Source of the DNA: Methylobacterium sp. J-030
GTDB taxonomy: Bacteria > Pseudomonadota > Alphaproteobacteria > Rhizobiales > Beijerinckiaceae
Direction: 5' to 3'
NCBI RefSeq assembly: GCF_022829545.1
Contig: NZ_JAKSYM010000297.1
Span: 44,852 to 108,851, forward strand
DNA length: 64,000 bases
This document shows, piece after piece, positions 8,458-17,802 of the stretch; positions within the stretch are counted from its first letter, which is position 1, and the number at the start of each line of letters is the position of its first letter. Below the pieces are notes generated by a model, which was not told where the DNA came from, did no database searches, and saw nothing but the letters and a program-made list of their open reading frames with translations. The position numbers and the translations under genes were made by a program.

Positions 8458-8758
8458 GGCGAGCGATCCCGATGCGCGCCGGCACGGCCCGCAGGCCCGG
8501 TCGGCCGCAACCGCCGTGCCACCGCCAAGCCCTTGATTGTGCTGATGGTGTCCCGGACGGACCCGGCAGTTCTGGCAGCCTGAACGGCCGGGCCCGGCAA
8601 ATCCTGCCCGGCGGACGCGCCGTCGGCCCGGGGCGCCCGCCCGCCCTCGTTTACGGCGCGTTATCCGGATTCATGCGAGGATCGTCGTCGGCCAGGATTG
8701 GGGGCGGCGCGGCCTGAGCGGACGCGCCGGACCGGTTGGGATTTCGGGTCTCGGGATC
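8458..8758. other. intergenic region between flgE and the BLUF gene
   Basis: About 300 bases separate the divergent flgE and BLUF genes. They contain the flgE sigma-54 site at 8506-8521. I see no convincing housekeeping promoter or operator for the BLUF gene, and no small ORF with a ribosome-binding site. Confidence 0.5.
8506..8521 (-). promoter_or_regulatory. candidate sigma-54 promoter of flgE-flgK-flgL
   Basis: On the minus strand TGGCACG (8521-8515), four bases (GCGG) and TTGCG (8510-8506) match the sigma-54 consensus TGGCACG-N4-TTGC exactly at the core positions. Transcription should start near 8495, giving a leader of about 38 bases before the flgE ATG at 8457. Confidence 0.7.
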
Positions 8759-9226
8759 ATGCGGGCGAAACGGACGAGCCTCGTCCACATCATCTACTTC
8801 TCGCGCCTGAACCTGTCGTCGGAACCGGCGAAGCGGTCCGAGCAGATCGCCGAGATCGGCCGCATCGCCCAAAAGAAGAACGAATTCGCGGTGATCACGA
8901 GTTTCCTGGTGATCGAGGGCAACTTCGCCTGCCAGGTCATCGAGGGCGAGCGCTCGTCGGTCCACGAGACCTTCGACCGGGTGAGCGCCGACAGCCGCCA
9001 TCGGGACGTGCAGATCAGCGAGTGGCGGGAGATCGCCAAGCGCGAGTTCGTCCACTCCTTCAAAAGCGCCCAGCGCAGCGCGGGCAACGACACGCTGTTC
9101 TCGAAGGCCAACCTGCTGCCGATGCTCCAGCGCGGCACGCCGAAGGCCTCGGCGATCCACGGCCTTTGCCTGTCCCTGCAATCCGACACGATGTCCCGTC
9201 AGGGCATCGACCATCTCTTCGTCTGA
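8759..9226 (+). CDS. BLUF-domain blue-light sensor protein
   Basis: BLUF domains bind FAD and sense blue light through a Tyr-Gln hydrogen-bond switch. The 155-residue product is essentially one BLUF domain (about 6-105) plus a 50-residue tail. Visible are Tyr13 in HIIYFSR, Asn41 in KKNEFAVIT and Gln59 in FACQVIEGE; the 18-residue Asn-Gln spacing equals that of AppA and PixD. The Tyr-Asn spacing is four residues longer than in those proteins. The Trp and Met normally found near the last strand are replaced (REFVHSFK). The receiver gene starts 8 bases after the stop, so the two are likely co-expressed. The output partner is unknown. Confidence 0.8.
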   Translation: MRAKRTSLVHIIYFSRLNLSSEPAKRSEQIAEIGRIAQKKNEFAVITSFLVIEGNFACQVIEGERSSVHETFDRVSADSRHRDVQISEWREIAKREFVHSFKSAQRSAGNDTLFSKANLLPMLQRGTPKASAIHGLCLSLQSDTMSRQGIDHLFV

Positions 9227-9234
9227 GCCGCGCG

Positions 9235-9693
9235 ATGTCCGAGAGCGATTCGAATCCGATTCTCATCGTCGACGACCAGGAGAAGCTTCTCCGGCTGATC
9301 GTGATGCTGATGACCCGCATCGGCTTCCCGGATGTCGAGGGCGTCACCAGCGCTCCCGAAGCGCTGGAGCGCATGCGGCAGCGCCGCTACGCCCTGGTGA
9401 TCTCCGACCTCGACATGGAGCCGATGGACGGCCTCAGCCTGCTGCGCGAGATCCGCGCCGACGATACGCTGATGAACACGCCCTTCATGCTGACCGAGTC
9501 GTCCTTCGACTTCGAGGACATCAACCTCGCCCACCAAGCGGGCGCGGACGCCTTCATCCTCAAGCCGTTCGACATGGCGGTGCTGAAGACGAAGCTGAAG
9601 CAGGTGCTCAACCGCAAGCCGCGCAAGCGCGAGGCGCCGATCGCGGCGGAATCGAGCCTGAGCGTCGAGTTTCCGATGCTCGGGAAGTTCTGA
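9235..9693 (+). CDS. single-domain response regulator (CheY-like receiver)
   Basis: A 152-residue receiver protein with no output domain. The acidic pair Asp13-Asp14, the phospho-acceptor Asp58 (VISDLDMEPMDG), Thr87 and Lys110 (FILKPF) are all present, so it should be phosphorylated. A tail of about 35 residues after the receiver is basic, then Ser-rich, and ends MLGKF. It lies 8 bases after the BLUF gene, probably in one transcript. The cognate kinase is not in the window. It could act on the flagellar switch like CheY or feed a phosphorelay; position alone does not decide. Confidence 0.85.
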   Translation: MSESDSNPILIVDDQEKLLRLIVMLMTRIGFPDVEGVTSAPEALERMRQRRYALVISDLDMEPMDGLSLLREIRADDTLMNTPFMLTESSFDFEDINLAHQAGADAFILKPFDMAVLKTKLKQVLNRKPRKREAPIAAESSLSVEFPMLGKF

Positions 9694-9713
9694 GGCCGCG
9701 GCGCTTCCGACCC

Positions 9714-11327
<1,614 letters not shown>

Positions 11328-11506
11328 GGAGCGAACGCTCTGGGTCGTCGGAACGTGAGGGCGCGCGTCGGGCGCGGTCTCGGGATCGTGTAGCGGGATG
11401 CCCCGATATTGGCAAAGACGCGGGGCTCATCGCGGCGTCCCTTCAGGGACCGTACAGGGGCCCGGCACCAGCCTCCCTACGCCGATTCACGATCCGTGAG
11501 GCTGCC

Positions 11507-13033
11507 ATGGCGCGCGCTGCATCACGCTGTCTCCTGACCGCCGCCCTGCTCCTGTCCTCGGCGGGTCCCGGCCCGCGGGCGGCCGGCGCGCCCGCCCCGT
11601 CCGCGGCGGCCGATGCCGCCTTCCTCGACGCCCTGACCTGGGGCGCCACGCCCTCCGGCTTCGCGCGGCTCGAGGCCGAGGGGCGGGCGCGCTGGCTGCA
11701 CGATCAGCTCCATCCGCCCGCCGGGACGCGGCTGCCGCCGGACGCGCAGGCCGCCGTCGACGCGCTGACCCCGCCGGGCAGCCTGTTCGAGCGGGCCCAG
11801 GCGCTCGACGCGCAGGCGAAGGCCTACAAGGACATCCAGGACCCCGAGGCCAGGAAGGCCGGGCAACAGGCCTTCCAGGCGGCGCTCAACGTGGCCTCAC
11901 GCAACGCCGCCGCGGCCTGGGTGCTGCGCGCCCTCTACAGCCCGGATCAGCTCCGCGAGCGGCTGACCTGGTTCTGGTTCAACCGGTTCAACGTGCATCA
12001 GGGCAAGGCGACGCTCCGCGCCGCCGTGGGCGACTACCTCGACACCGCCATCCGCCCGCACGCCCTCGGGCGGTTCCGCGACCTGCTGATGGCCAGCCTG
12101 CGCCACCCGGCGATGCTGCGCTACCTCGACAACGCCGACAACGCCGCCGGCCGCATCAATGAGAACTACGCCCGGGAGATCATGGAGCTGCACACGATGG
12201 GTGTCGGCTCCGGCTACACGCAGGGGGACGTGGAGGCGCTGGCGCGGATCCTCACCGGGGTCGGCGTCGACCTGAAGCCCGAGGATCCGAAGCTGCGGCC
12301 CGAGCACGCCGCCGATTTCCGCCGCGACGGGCTGTTCGCGTTCAACCCGAACCGCCACGATTACGGCGACAAGGTCTTCCTCGGCACGCGCATCGAGGGC
12401 CGCGGCTGGCCGGAGGTCGAGCAGGCCCTGGCCCTCATCGCTCACCATCCCGCCACCGCGACGAACGTCTCCCGGACGCTCGCCGCCTACTTCCTCGGGC
12501 AGGCGCCCGACGACGCTCTGGTGGGCCGCCTCGCCGCCGTCTTCACCCGCACGGACGGCGACATCGCGGCCGTGATGGAGGCGCTGGTGCGCGAGCCGGC
12601 CTTCGCGAGCGAGCGCGGCGGCTTGAAGGATCCGGTGCGCTACGTCTTCTCGGCCGTGCGCATGGCCTATGACGAGCGCGTGATCCTCAACCCCGGCCCG
12701 GTCCTCGGCTGGCTGAACCGGCTCGGCGAGGGCCTGTTCAACCGCTCGACGCCCGACGGCTACCCCCTCGATTCCGCGGCCTGGAGCGGGCCGGGGCAGC
12801 TCGCGACGCGGTTCGAGATCGCCCGGCAGATCGGCTCCGGCTCGGCCGGGCTGTTCAAGCCGCCGACACCTGACCAGCCCGAGCAGCCGGCCTTCCCGGT
12901 GCTCGCCAACGGGCTCTACTTCGCGGCCCTGTCGGGCACCCTCTCGGCGTCCACCCGGGCGGCGCTCGCCCAGGCGGTCTCGCCCCAGGACTGGAACACC
13001 CTCTACCTCGCATCGCCGGAGTTCATGCGATGA
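11507..13033 (+). CDS. DUF1800 family secreted protein
   Basis: A 508-residue protein with an N-terminal signal peptide (MARAASRCLLTAALLLSS, cleavage near AAGAP). The rest matches DUF1800, with the family landmarks RERLTWFWFNRFNVHQGKAT, NDN-type NADNAAGRINENYAREIMELHTMGVGSGYTQ and a late FEIARQI segment. The biochemical function of this family is unknown. It overlaps the following DUF1501 gene by 4 bases (ATGA), a pairing seen in many bacteria, so the two proteins very likely work together in the envelope. Confidence 0.88.
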   Translation: MARAASRCLLTAALLLSSAGPGPRAAGAPAPSAAADAAFLDALTWGATPSGFARLEAEGRARWLHDQLHPPAGTRLPPDAQAAVDALTPPGSLFERAQALDAQAKAYKDIQDPEARKAGQQAFQAALNVASRNAAAAWVLRALYSPDQLRERLTWFWFNRFNVHQGKATLRAAVGDYLDTAIRPHALGRFRDLLMASLRHPAMLRYLDNADNAAGRINENYAREIMELHTMGVGSGYTQGDVEALARILTGVGVDLKPEDPKLRPEHAADFRRDGLFAFNPNRHDYGDKVFLGTRIEGRGWPEVEQALALIAHHPATATNVSRTLAAYFLGQAPDDALVGRLAAVFTRTDGDIAAVMEALVREPAFASERGGLKDPVRYVFSAVRMAYDERVILNPGPVLGWLNRLGEGLFNRSTPDGYPLDSAAWSGPGQLATRFEIARQIGSGSAGLFKPPTPDQPEQPAFPVLANGLYFAALSGTLSASTRAALAQAVSPQDWNTLYLASPEFMR

Positions 13034-14217
13034 ACCGTCGCGACCTGATCCGCGCCTCGGCGGCGCTCGGCCTGTCCACGGTGGCGGGGCGCGTCTGGGC
13101 GGCCCCGAAGGCCGATGCGCGCCTCCTCGTGGTGTTCCTGCGCGGCGCCTACGACGCCGCCAACGTGGTGATCCCCACCGGCAGCGAGTTCTATTGCCGG
13201 TCGCGGCCGAACCTCGCGATCCCGAAGCCCGACGCATCAGATCCGAAGGCGGCGCTCGCGCTCGACGCCGACTGGAGCCTGCATCCCGCGCTGCGCGAGA
13301 CGATCCTGCCGCTCTACGCCAAGGGGCAAGCGGCCTTCGTACCCTTCGCCGGGACCGACGACCTGACCCGCAGCCATTTCGAGACGCAGGACACGATCGA
13401 GATGGGCCAGACGTTCGGGGCCGCCCGCGACTATAATTCCGGGTTCATGGCGCGGCTCGCCGCGGAGCTGACCCGGGTCCGACCGATCGCCTTCACCGAC
13501 CAGATGCCGCTGATCTTCCGGGGTGGCGAGACGGTGCCGAACATCGCCATCAACGGCGTCGGTAAGCCCGGGATCGACGACCGGCAGGCGAAGCTCATCG
13601 GCGCCATGTACAGCGGCACCAAGCTCGCCGGGGCCGTGACCGAAGGGTTTCGCGTGCGCGACGAGGTCTACCGCTCGATCTCCGACCACGCGGCCCAGGC
13701 CGACCGCGGCGCGGTCTCGCCGAAGGGGTTCGAGCTGTCGGCCCGGCGGATCGGCCGCCTGATGCGCGACTCCTTCAATCTCGGCTTCGTGGATGTCGGC
13801 GGCTGGGACACCCACGTGAACCAGGGTGCGGCAACCGGCTACCTCGCCGACCGGCTGGGCGAATTGGGACGGGGCCTGTCCGGATTCGTCGAGGAGATCG
13901 GGTCCGGGTGGTCCGACACCGTGGTGGTGGTGTTGTCGGAGTTCGGCCGCACCTTCCGCGAGAACGGCAACCGCGGGACCGACCACGGCCACGGCAGCAT
14001 CTACTGGATCCTGGGCGGCGGCGTCCGGGGCGGCCGGATCGCCGGGCCGCAGGTGCGGGCCGACGAGGCCAGCCTGTTCCAGAACCGGGACTATCCGGTG
14101 CTGACCGACTATCGCGGGCTGCTCGGCGGCCTGTTCCGGCGCCTCTACGGCCTCGACCAAGCGAGCCTGCGCCGGATTTTTCCGAGCGGGGACCCGGCGG
14201 ATCTGGCGTTGCTGTAG
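13030..14217 (+). CDS. DUF1501 family protein with Tat signal
   Basis: A 395-residue DUF1501 protein. The start MNRRDLIRASAALGLSTVAG is a twin-arginine signal, so it is probably exported folded. Family features include FLRGAYDAANVVIP, DDLTRSHFETQD, GWDTHVNQG and VVLSEFGRTFRENGNRGTDHGHG, a sulfatase/alkaline-phosphatase-like fold with possible metal ligands in the last motif. Function is unknown. It is translationally coupled to the DUF1800 gene by an ATGA overlap. Confidence 0.9.
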   Translation: MNRRDLIRASAALGLSTVAGRVWAAPKADARLLVVFLRGAYDAANVVIPTGSEFYCRSRPNLAIPKPDASDPKAALALDADWSLHPALRETILPLYAKGQAAFVPFAGTDDLTRSHFETQDTIEMGQTFGAARDYNSGFMARLAAELTRVRPIAFTDQMPLIFRGGETVPNIAINGVGKPGIDDRQAKLIGAMYSGTKLAGAVTEGFRVRDEVYRSISDHAAQADRGAVSPKGFELSARRIGRLMRDSFNLGFVDVGGWDTHVNQGAATGYLADRLGELGRGLSGFVEEIGSGWSDTVVVVLSEFGRTFRENGNRGTDHGHGSIYWILGGGVRGGRIAGPQVRADEASLFQNRDYPVLTDYRGLLGGLFRRLYGLDQASLRRIFPSGDPADLALL

Positions 14218-14258
14218 CCTGCCGTCATCCACCGAAGCATCACGCCCGTCCCATCCAT

Positions 14259-14376
14259 CCCCCTCATCCTGAGGTGACCGCGAAGCGGGCCTCGAAGGAG
14301 GGCTCCAGAAATCGCGCGATCCCTGGAGGGCTCCTTCGAGGCCTACGCTGCGCTTCGGCACCTCAGGATGAGGGGG
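14259..14376. repeat. palindromic interspersed repeat, copy 1
   Basis: A 118-base element bounded by an 18-base perfect inverted repeat: CCCCCTCATCCTGAGGTG at 14259-14276 and its complement at 14359-14376. A second, inner pair of arms lies at 14289-14308 and 14323-14342 with two mismatches, so the whole unit can fold into one long hairpin. A closely similar unit lies at 61241-61365. It contains no ORF and sits between the convergent ends of the DUF1501 gene and the aldolase gene. Confidence 0.85.
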
Positions 14377-14425
14377 TGAGTAGGATCAGCGAAGCCGTGC
14401 CGTGACCGGGACGGCGGAAGCGCGG

Positions 14426-15472
14426 TCAAGCCGCCGCGACCGCCAGCCCGCACAGATCGCCGATCAGTTGATCGACTCGATCTGGCTTCGCGTCCCAGGC
14501 GAACATGAAGCGCGCCCCGCCGCCGATGAAGGTGTAGAACCGCCAGCCCCGGGCGCGCAGGCCGTCCATGGTGGCGGGCGGCATCGCCAGGAAGACGGCG
14601 TTCGCCTCCACGGGGAACAGCGTCCGCACCCCCGGCAGCCCGGAGACGCCCTCGGCGAACAGCCGGGCGCAGGCATTGCCGTGGGCCGCGTTCCGGAGCC
14701 ACGCTCCGCTCTCCAGCATGCCGACCCAGGGGGCGGACAGGAAGCGCATCTTGGAGGCGAGCTGGCCGGCCTGCTTGCAGCGATAGCCGAAATCCTCGGC
14801 GAGCTTCCGGTCGAAGAACACCACCGCCTCGCCGGCATGCATGCCGTTCTTGGTGCCGCCGAAGCACAGGACGTCGACGCCGGCGCGCCACGTCATGTCG
14901 GCCGGGCTGCAGCCGAGGCTCGCGCAGGCATTGGCGAAGCGCGAGCCGTCCATGTGCAGGGCGAGCCCCAGCTCCCGGCAGGTCGCCGACAGGGCCTGGA
15001 GTTCGGCGAGGCTGTAGACCTGCCCGGTCTCGGTCGGCTGGGTGACGGTGACCACCCGGGGCCGCGGGAAGTGGATGTCGTTGCGGTTCCTGGCGAGGCC
15101 GCGGATCGCCTCCGGGGTGAGCTTGCCCCCTTCGGTGGGCACGGTGAGCAGCTTCGAGCCGTTGGAGAAGAATTCCGGCGCGCCGCACTCGTCGGTCTCG
15201 ACATGGGCCGAATCGGCGCAGATCACGCTGTGGTAGGACTGGCAGAGCGCCGCCAGCGCCAGGGCATTCGCGGCGGTGCCGTTGAACGCGAAGAACACCT
15301 CGCACCCGGTCTCGAACAGGGTGCGGAACGCGTCCGCGGCCCGCTCCGTCCAGGCATCCTCGCCGTAGGCCGGGGCGTGGCCGCGATTGGCCGCCTCCAT
15401 GGCGGCCCAGGCCTCCGGGCAGATGCCGGAATAGTTATCGCTGGCGAATTGCTGCGAGTCGTCGTGTCTCAT
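14426..15472 (-). CDS. L-threonine aldolase family protein
   Basis: A PLP enzyme of 348 residues that should cleave L-threonine or allo-threonine to glycine and acetaldehyde. The start [18 protein letters not shown], the His90 segment ([15 protein letters not shown]), [10 protein letters not shown] (about 173-182, with the cofactor Asp175) and the Schiff-base Lys208 in [13 protein letters not shown] fit the beta-eliminating lyase/threonine aldolase family. The ATG at 15472 is well placed. It stands alone between the repeat element and rpsU and reads away from rpsU. Confidence 0.88.
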   Translation of the reverse strand: MRHDDSQQFASDNYSGICPEAWAAMEAANRGHAPAYGEDAWTERAADAFRTLFETGCEVFFAFNGTAANALALAALCQSYHSVICADSAHVETDECGAPEFFSNGSKLLTVPTEGGKLTPEAIRGLARNRNDIHFPRPRVVTVTQPTETGQVYSLAELQALSATCRELGLALHMDGSRFANACASLGCSPADMTWRAGVDVLCFGGTKNGMHAGEAVVFFDRKLAEDFGYRCKQAGQLASKMRFLSAPWVGMLESGAWLRNAAHGNACARLFAEGVSGLPGVRTLFPVEANAVFLAMPPATMDGLRARGWRFYTFIGGGARFMFAWDAKPDRVDQLIGDLCGLAVAAA

Positions 15473-15519
15473 CCGGGCAACCTATCACGCCGGTGCCGAA
15501 GATCGATCGTGCGAACAGG

Positions 15520-15548
15520 TTGGAACTGGTGCGCGCTTGGTGTAATAC
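15520..15548 (+). promoter_or_regulatory. candidate housekeeping promoter of rpsU
   Basis: TTGGAA (15520-15525), a 17-base spacer and TAATAC (15543-15548) match the sigma-70-type consensus well. The start of transcription would be near 15555, leaving a leader of roughly 140 bases before the TTG start of rpsU. Confidence 0.55.
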
Positions 15549-15693
15549 CCGCGCCAAGGCGTGGGCTCCACGCCGATTCGGAAACCGACGTTCCCGTCCC
15601 TCCCGGGTTCACCCGGGCGAGGGACGTTGCCGGTTTCCAGATCGGCGGCGGGCTGCGCGAGCCCCAAAATCCAGGTCCAGAGGATCAAGTCCG

Positions 15694-16029
15694 TTGCAGG
15701 TACTCGTTCGCGACAACAACGTCGATCAGGCGCTCCGCGTCCTCAAGAAGAAGATGCAGCGCGAGGGCATCTTCCGCGAGATGAAGCAGCGCAAGGCTTA
15801 TGAGAAGCCGTCCGTGCGCAAGGCCCGGGAGAAGGCCGAGGCCGTCCGCCGCGCCCGCAAGCAGGCCCGCAAGACCGCGATCCGCGAGGGCCTGATCGCC
15901 GCGCCGAAGCCGAAGCCCCGTTTCCCCGCCGGCAGCCGCCGCCCGGGCTTCCCGTCCCCGTCGGCCACGCAGGGCCAGGGTGGCAACGCCTCGGGTCAGG
16001 TGCCGGTGAGCCCCGCCCCCGTCGCCTGA
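15694..16029 (+). CDS. rpsU: 30S ribosomal protein S21, TTG start
   Basis: S21 is a small-subunit protein needed for initiation. The product starts with the family sequence [20 protein letters not shown], so the start must be the TTG at 15694; no ATG or GTG fits. An AGAGGA site at 15680-15685 is correctly spaced. The 111 residues are about 40 longer than E. coli S21. The extra C-terminus is rich in Pro, Gly and Lys, as often seen in alphaproteobacteria. It is a single-gene unit with its own promoter and a strong terminator 27 bases after the stop. Confidence 0.93.
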   Translation: MQVLVRDNNVDQALRVLKKKMQREGIFREMKQRKAYEKPSVRKAREKAEAVRRARKQARKTAIREGLIAAPKPKPRFPAGSRRPGFPSPSATQGQGGNASGQVPVSPAPVA

Positions 16030-16055
16030 ACGACGAAGCCGCGATCTGAGAAACG

Positions 16056-16084
16056 CCCGGCCCGCGCGAGCGGCCGGGTTTTTT
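16056..16084 (+). terminator. rho-independent terminator of rpsU
   Basis: Perfect 7-base arms CCCGGCC (16056-16062) and GGCCGGG (16072-16078) with a 9-base loop are followed by six T residues (16079-16084). Confidence 0.85.
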
Positions 16085-16129
16085 CGTTTCTGGGCTCAAT
16101 TCGTCGCGTGTGGCGGTCCGGATCCGACA

Positions 16130-16170
16130 CGCGCCTCCCCTCCCCCCTCTGCGGGGGAGGGAGAGACGCG
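16130..16170. repeat. small imperfect palindrome
   Basis: A pyrimidine-rich arm (CGCGCCTCCCCTCCCCCC, from 16130) faces a purine-rich arm ending GACGCG at 16170, forming an imperfect hairpin. A related short palindrome with similar C-rich and G-rich arms lies near 37297-37325. Such elements are common between genes in this group of bacteria. I see no gene in it. Confidence 0.45.
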
Positions 16171-16202
16171 CAACGCCTCGCACCCTGTCTAGACCACCCC
16201 GC

Positions 16203-16595
16203 TCAGGCCGCCTTGGCGGCCAACGTCGCCCGCTCGGCCTGCACCAGCACATCGAGGGCGCGCCATGGCTTCTGCATGTAGACCGCCTGATCGGGCAGGC
16301 GCGCGTCGCGCCCCGCCCCCGATGTCACGACCACCCGCACATCCGGCCAGCGGCGGCCTACCGCCTGCGCCAGGGAGACGCCGTCCATGGCGCCCGGCAG
16401 GCGCACGTCGGCAAAGAGCAGCGCCACGGTGACATCCGGGCGCTCCAGCACCGAGAGCGCGGCCTCGGCGCTCTCACAGGCGATCACGCCGAGATCCGTC
16501 TCTTCCAGCACCGCGGTGGCGAGGTCGCGGACCGCCGCATCGTCCTCGACGACGAGGGCCACCGGGTTGGAACACTCGGGCAGTGCGCGATCCAT
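16203..16595 (-). CDS. single-domain response regulator (receiver)
   Basis: A 130-residue receiver. The acidic pocket is Glu17, Asp18 and Asp19 (VVEDDAAVRD), the phosphorylation site is Asp63 (FADVRLPGAMDG), and Thr91 and Lys109 (YMQKPW) complete the set. There is no output domain. ATG 16595 is preceded by AGGAG; an upstream in-frame ATG at 16628 lacks a good site. The receiver resembles those of the FixJ/NtrC-like single-domain regulators in Methylobacterium-type genomes. No kinase is adjacent. Confidence 0.82.
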   Translation of the reverse strand: MDRALPECSNPVALVVEDDAAVRDLATAVLEETDLGVIACESAEAALSVLERPDVTVALLFADVRLPGAMDGVSLAQAVGRRWPDVRVVVTSGAGRDARLPDQAVYMQKPWRALDVLVQAERATLAAKAA

Positions 16596-16915
16596 AAAAA
16601 GTCTCCTGAGCTGGGTGCGTCGCCCCACACCGGGTCACGGCCCTGAAAACAGGCTTCTGATTCCCCGATTCGGCCATGCTGACCTGTCAGCAGCCGGCTC
16701 ACAAGAGTCGGTGCACTCCGGGACGGCATGCCCGCCCTGCAATCAGACCGCGCCAAATTCGAGCGATGCGCCTGAATTTGGCGCATCGGAGCTGCAGTTA
16801 AGAAGCTGTTCACCCGTGTGGACCGACTGTTAACATCCTGCGACGGAACGTCCCCAACCCATGGCGGCGTTCCTTCGGGTTCCCGCGGGCCAGAGCTGAA
16901 GGATCGCTGTCCGAC
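16596..16915. other. intergenic region with overlapping inverted repeats
   Basis: About 320 bases between two divergent genes, lower in GC than its surroundings. Two perfect 9-base inverted repeats share bases: CGCCAAATT (16751-16759) with AATTTGGCG (16775-16783), and CGATGCGCC (16764-16772) with GGCGCATCG (16780-16788). They cannot fold at the same time. They could be operator sites or alternative leader hairpins of the amidotransferase gene. No ORF is supported. Confidence 0.5.
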
Positions 16916-17701
16916 ATGTGCCGTTTCCTCGCCTACAGCGGTGAGCCGGTCTTCCTCTCAGACCTCGTCTGCGCGCCCACCCACTCGCTGGTGCATCAGT
17001 CGCTGCACGCTGACGAAGGGAAAACCGAGACCAACGGCGACGGGTTCGGCATCGGCTGGTACGCCGAGCGGCCCGAGCCGGGGGTCTATCGCGACATCTC
17101 GCCAGCCTGGTCGGACGAAAATCTCGTCAACCTCTGCGGGCAGGTACGGGCGCGGACCTTCTTCGCCCATGTCCGCGCCTCGACGGGTACCGCGACCGCC
17201 CGGGCCAATTGCCATCCGTTCGTCCATGGCCGGCACCTGTTCATGCACAACGGCCAGATCGGCGGTTATCACCGGATCAAGCGCCGGCTCGAGGCCCTGA
17301 TCCCGGACGCGCTCTACGATCACCGGCGCGGCAGCACCGATTCCGAGGCGATCTTCCTCCTGGCGCTGGCCAACGGGCTGGAGCAGGATCCCGTGGGCGC
17401 GATGGCGCGCACGCTGACGATGATCCGCGGGCTGATGGATGAAGCCGCCATCTGCGAGCCCGTCCGCTTCACGGCTCTGCTCACCGACGGTGAGACCCTC
17501 ACCGCCTATCGCTGGGCCTGCGACGGCCGCCCGCCGAGCCTCTATTTCCGCGAAGGTCCGGGTGGCATCGTCGTGGTCTCGGAGCCGATCGACGGCTGCC
17601 GCGACGGCTGGCGGATGGTGCCGAAGGGCGCGACGCTGCGCGCCCGACACGGAACCGCGACCGTCGTGGACGCCCCCGAGCGGGCCCGCGCCGCCGCCTG
17701 A
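16916..17701 (+). CDS. class II glutamine amidotransferase
   Basis: A 261-residue protein of the YafJ/EgtC-like class II glutamine amidotransferase group. After Met removal, Cys2 (MCRFLAYSG) becomes the N-terminal nucleophile that releases ammonia from glutamine. The [20 protein letters not shown] and HNGQIGGY motifs and the GSTDSEAIF segment are typical of this Ntn-hydrolase fold. No synthetase domain is fused, and the acceptor substrate is unknown. There is no ergothioneine gene cluster nearby, so EgtC is not favoured. Confidence 0.85.
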   Translation: MCRFLAYSGEPVFLSDLVCAPTHSLVHQSLHADEGKTETNGDGFGIGWYAERPEPGVYRDISPAWSDENLVNLCGQVRARTFFAHVRASTGTATARANCHPFVHGRHLFMHNGQIGGYHRIKRRLEALIPDALYDHRRGSTDSEAIFLLALANGLEQDPVGAMARTLTMIRGLMDEAAICEPVRFTALLTDGETLTAYRWACDGRPPSLYFREGPGGIVVVSEPIDGCRDGWRMVPKGATLRARHGTATVVDAPERARAAA

Positions 17702-17802
17702 GTGACAACCGCCCCAGCCATGCCGCCGCGGGCATTGCCCGCACGCGCCGAATGGCCACTATCCGCCCGCGGCCGACGCTGCGGCCGGGCGGGGATCGAT
17801 CG

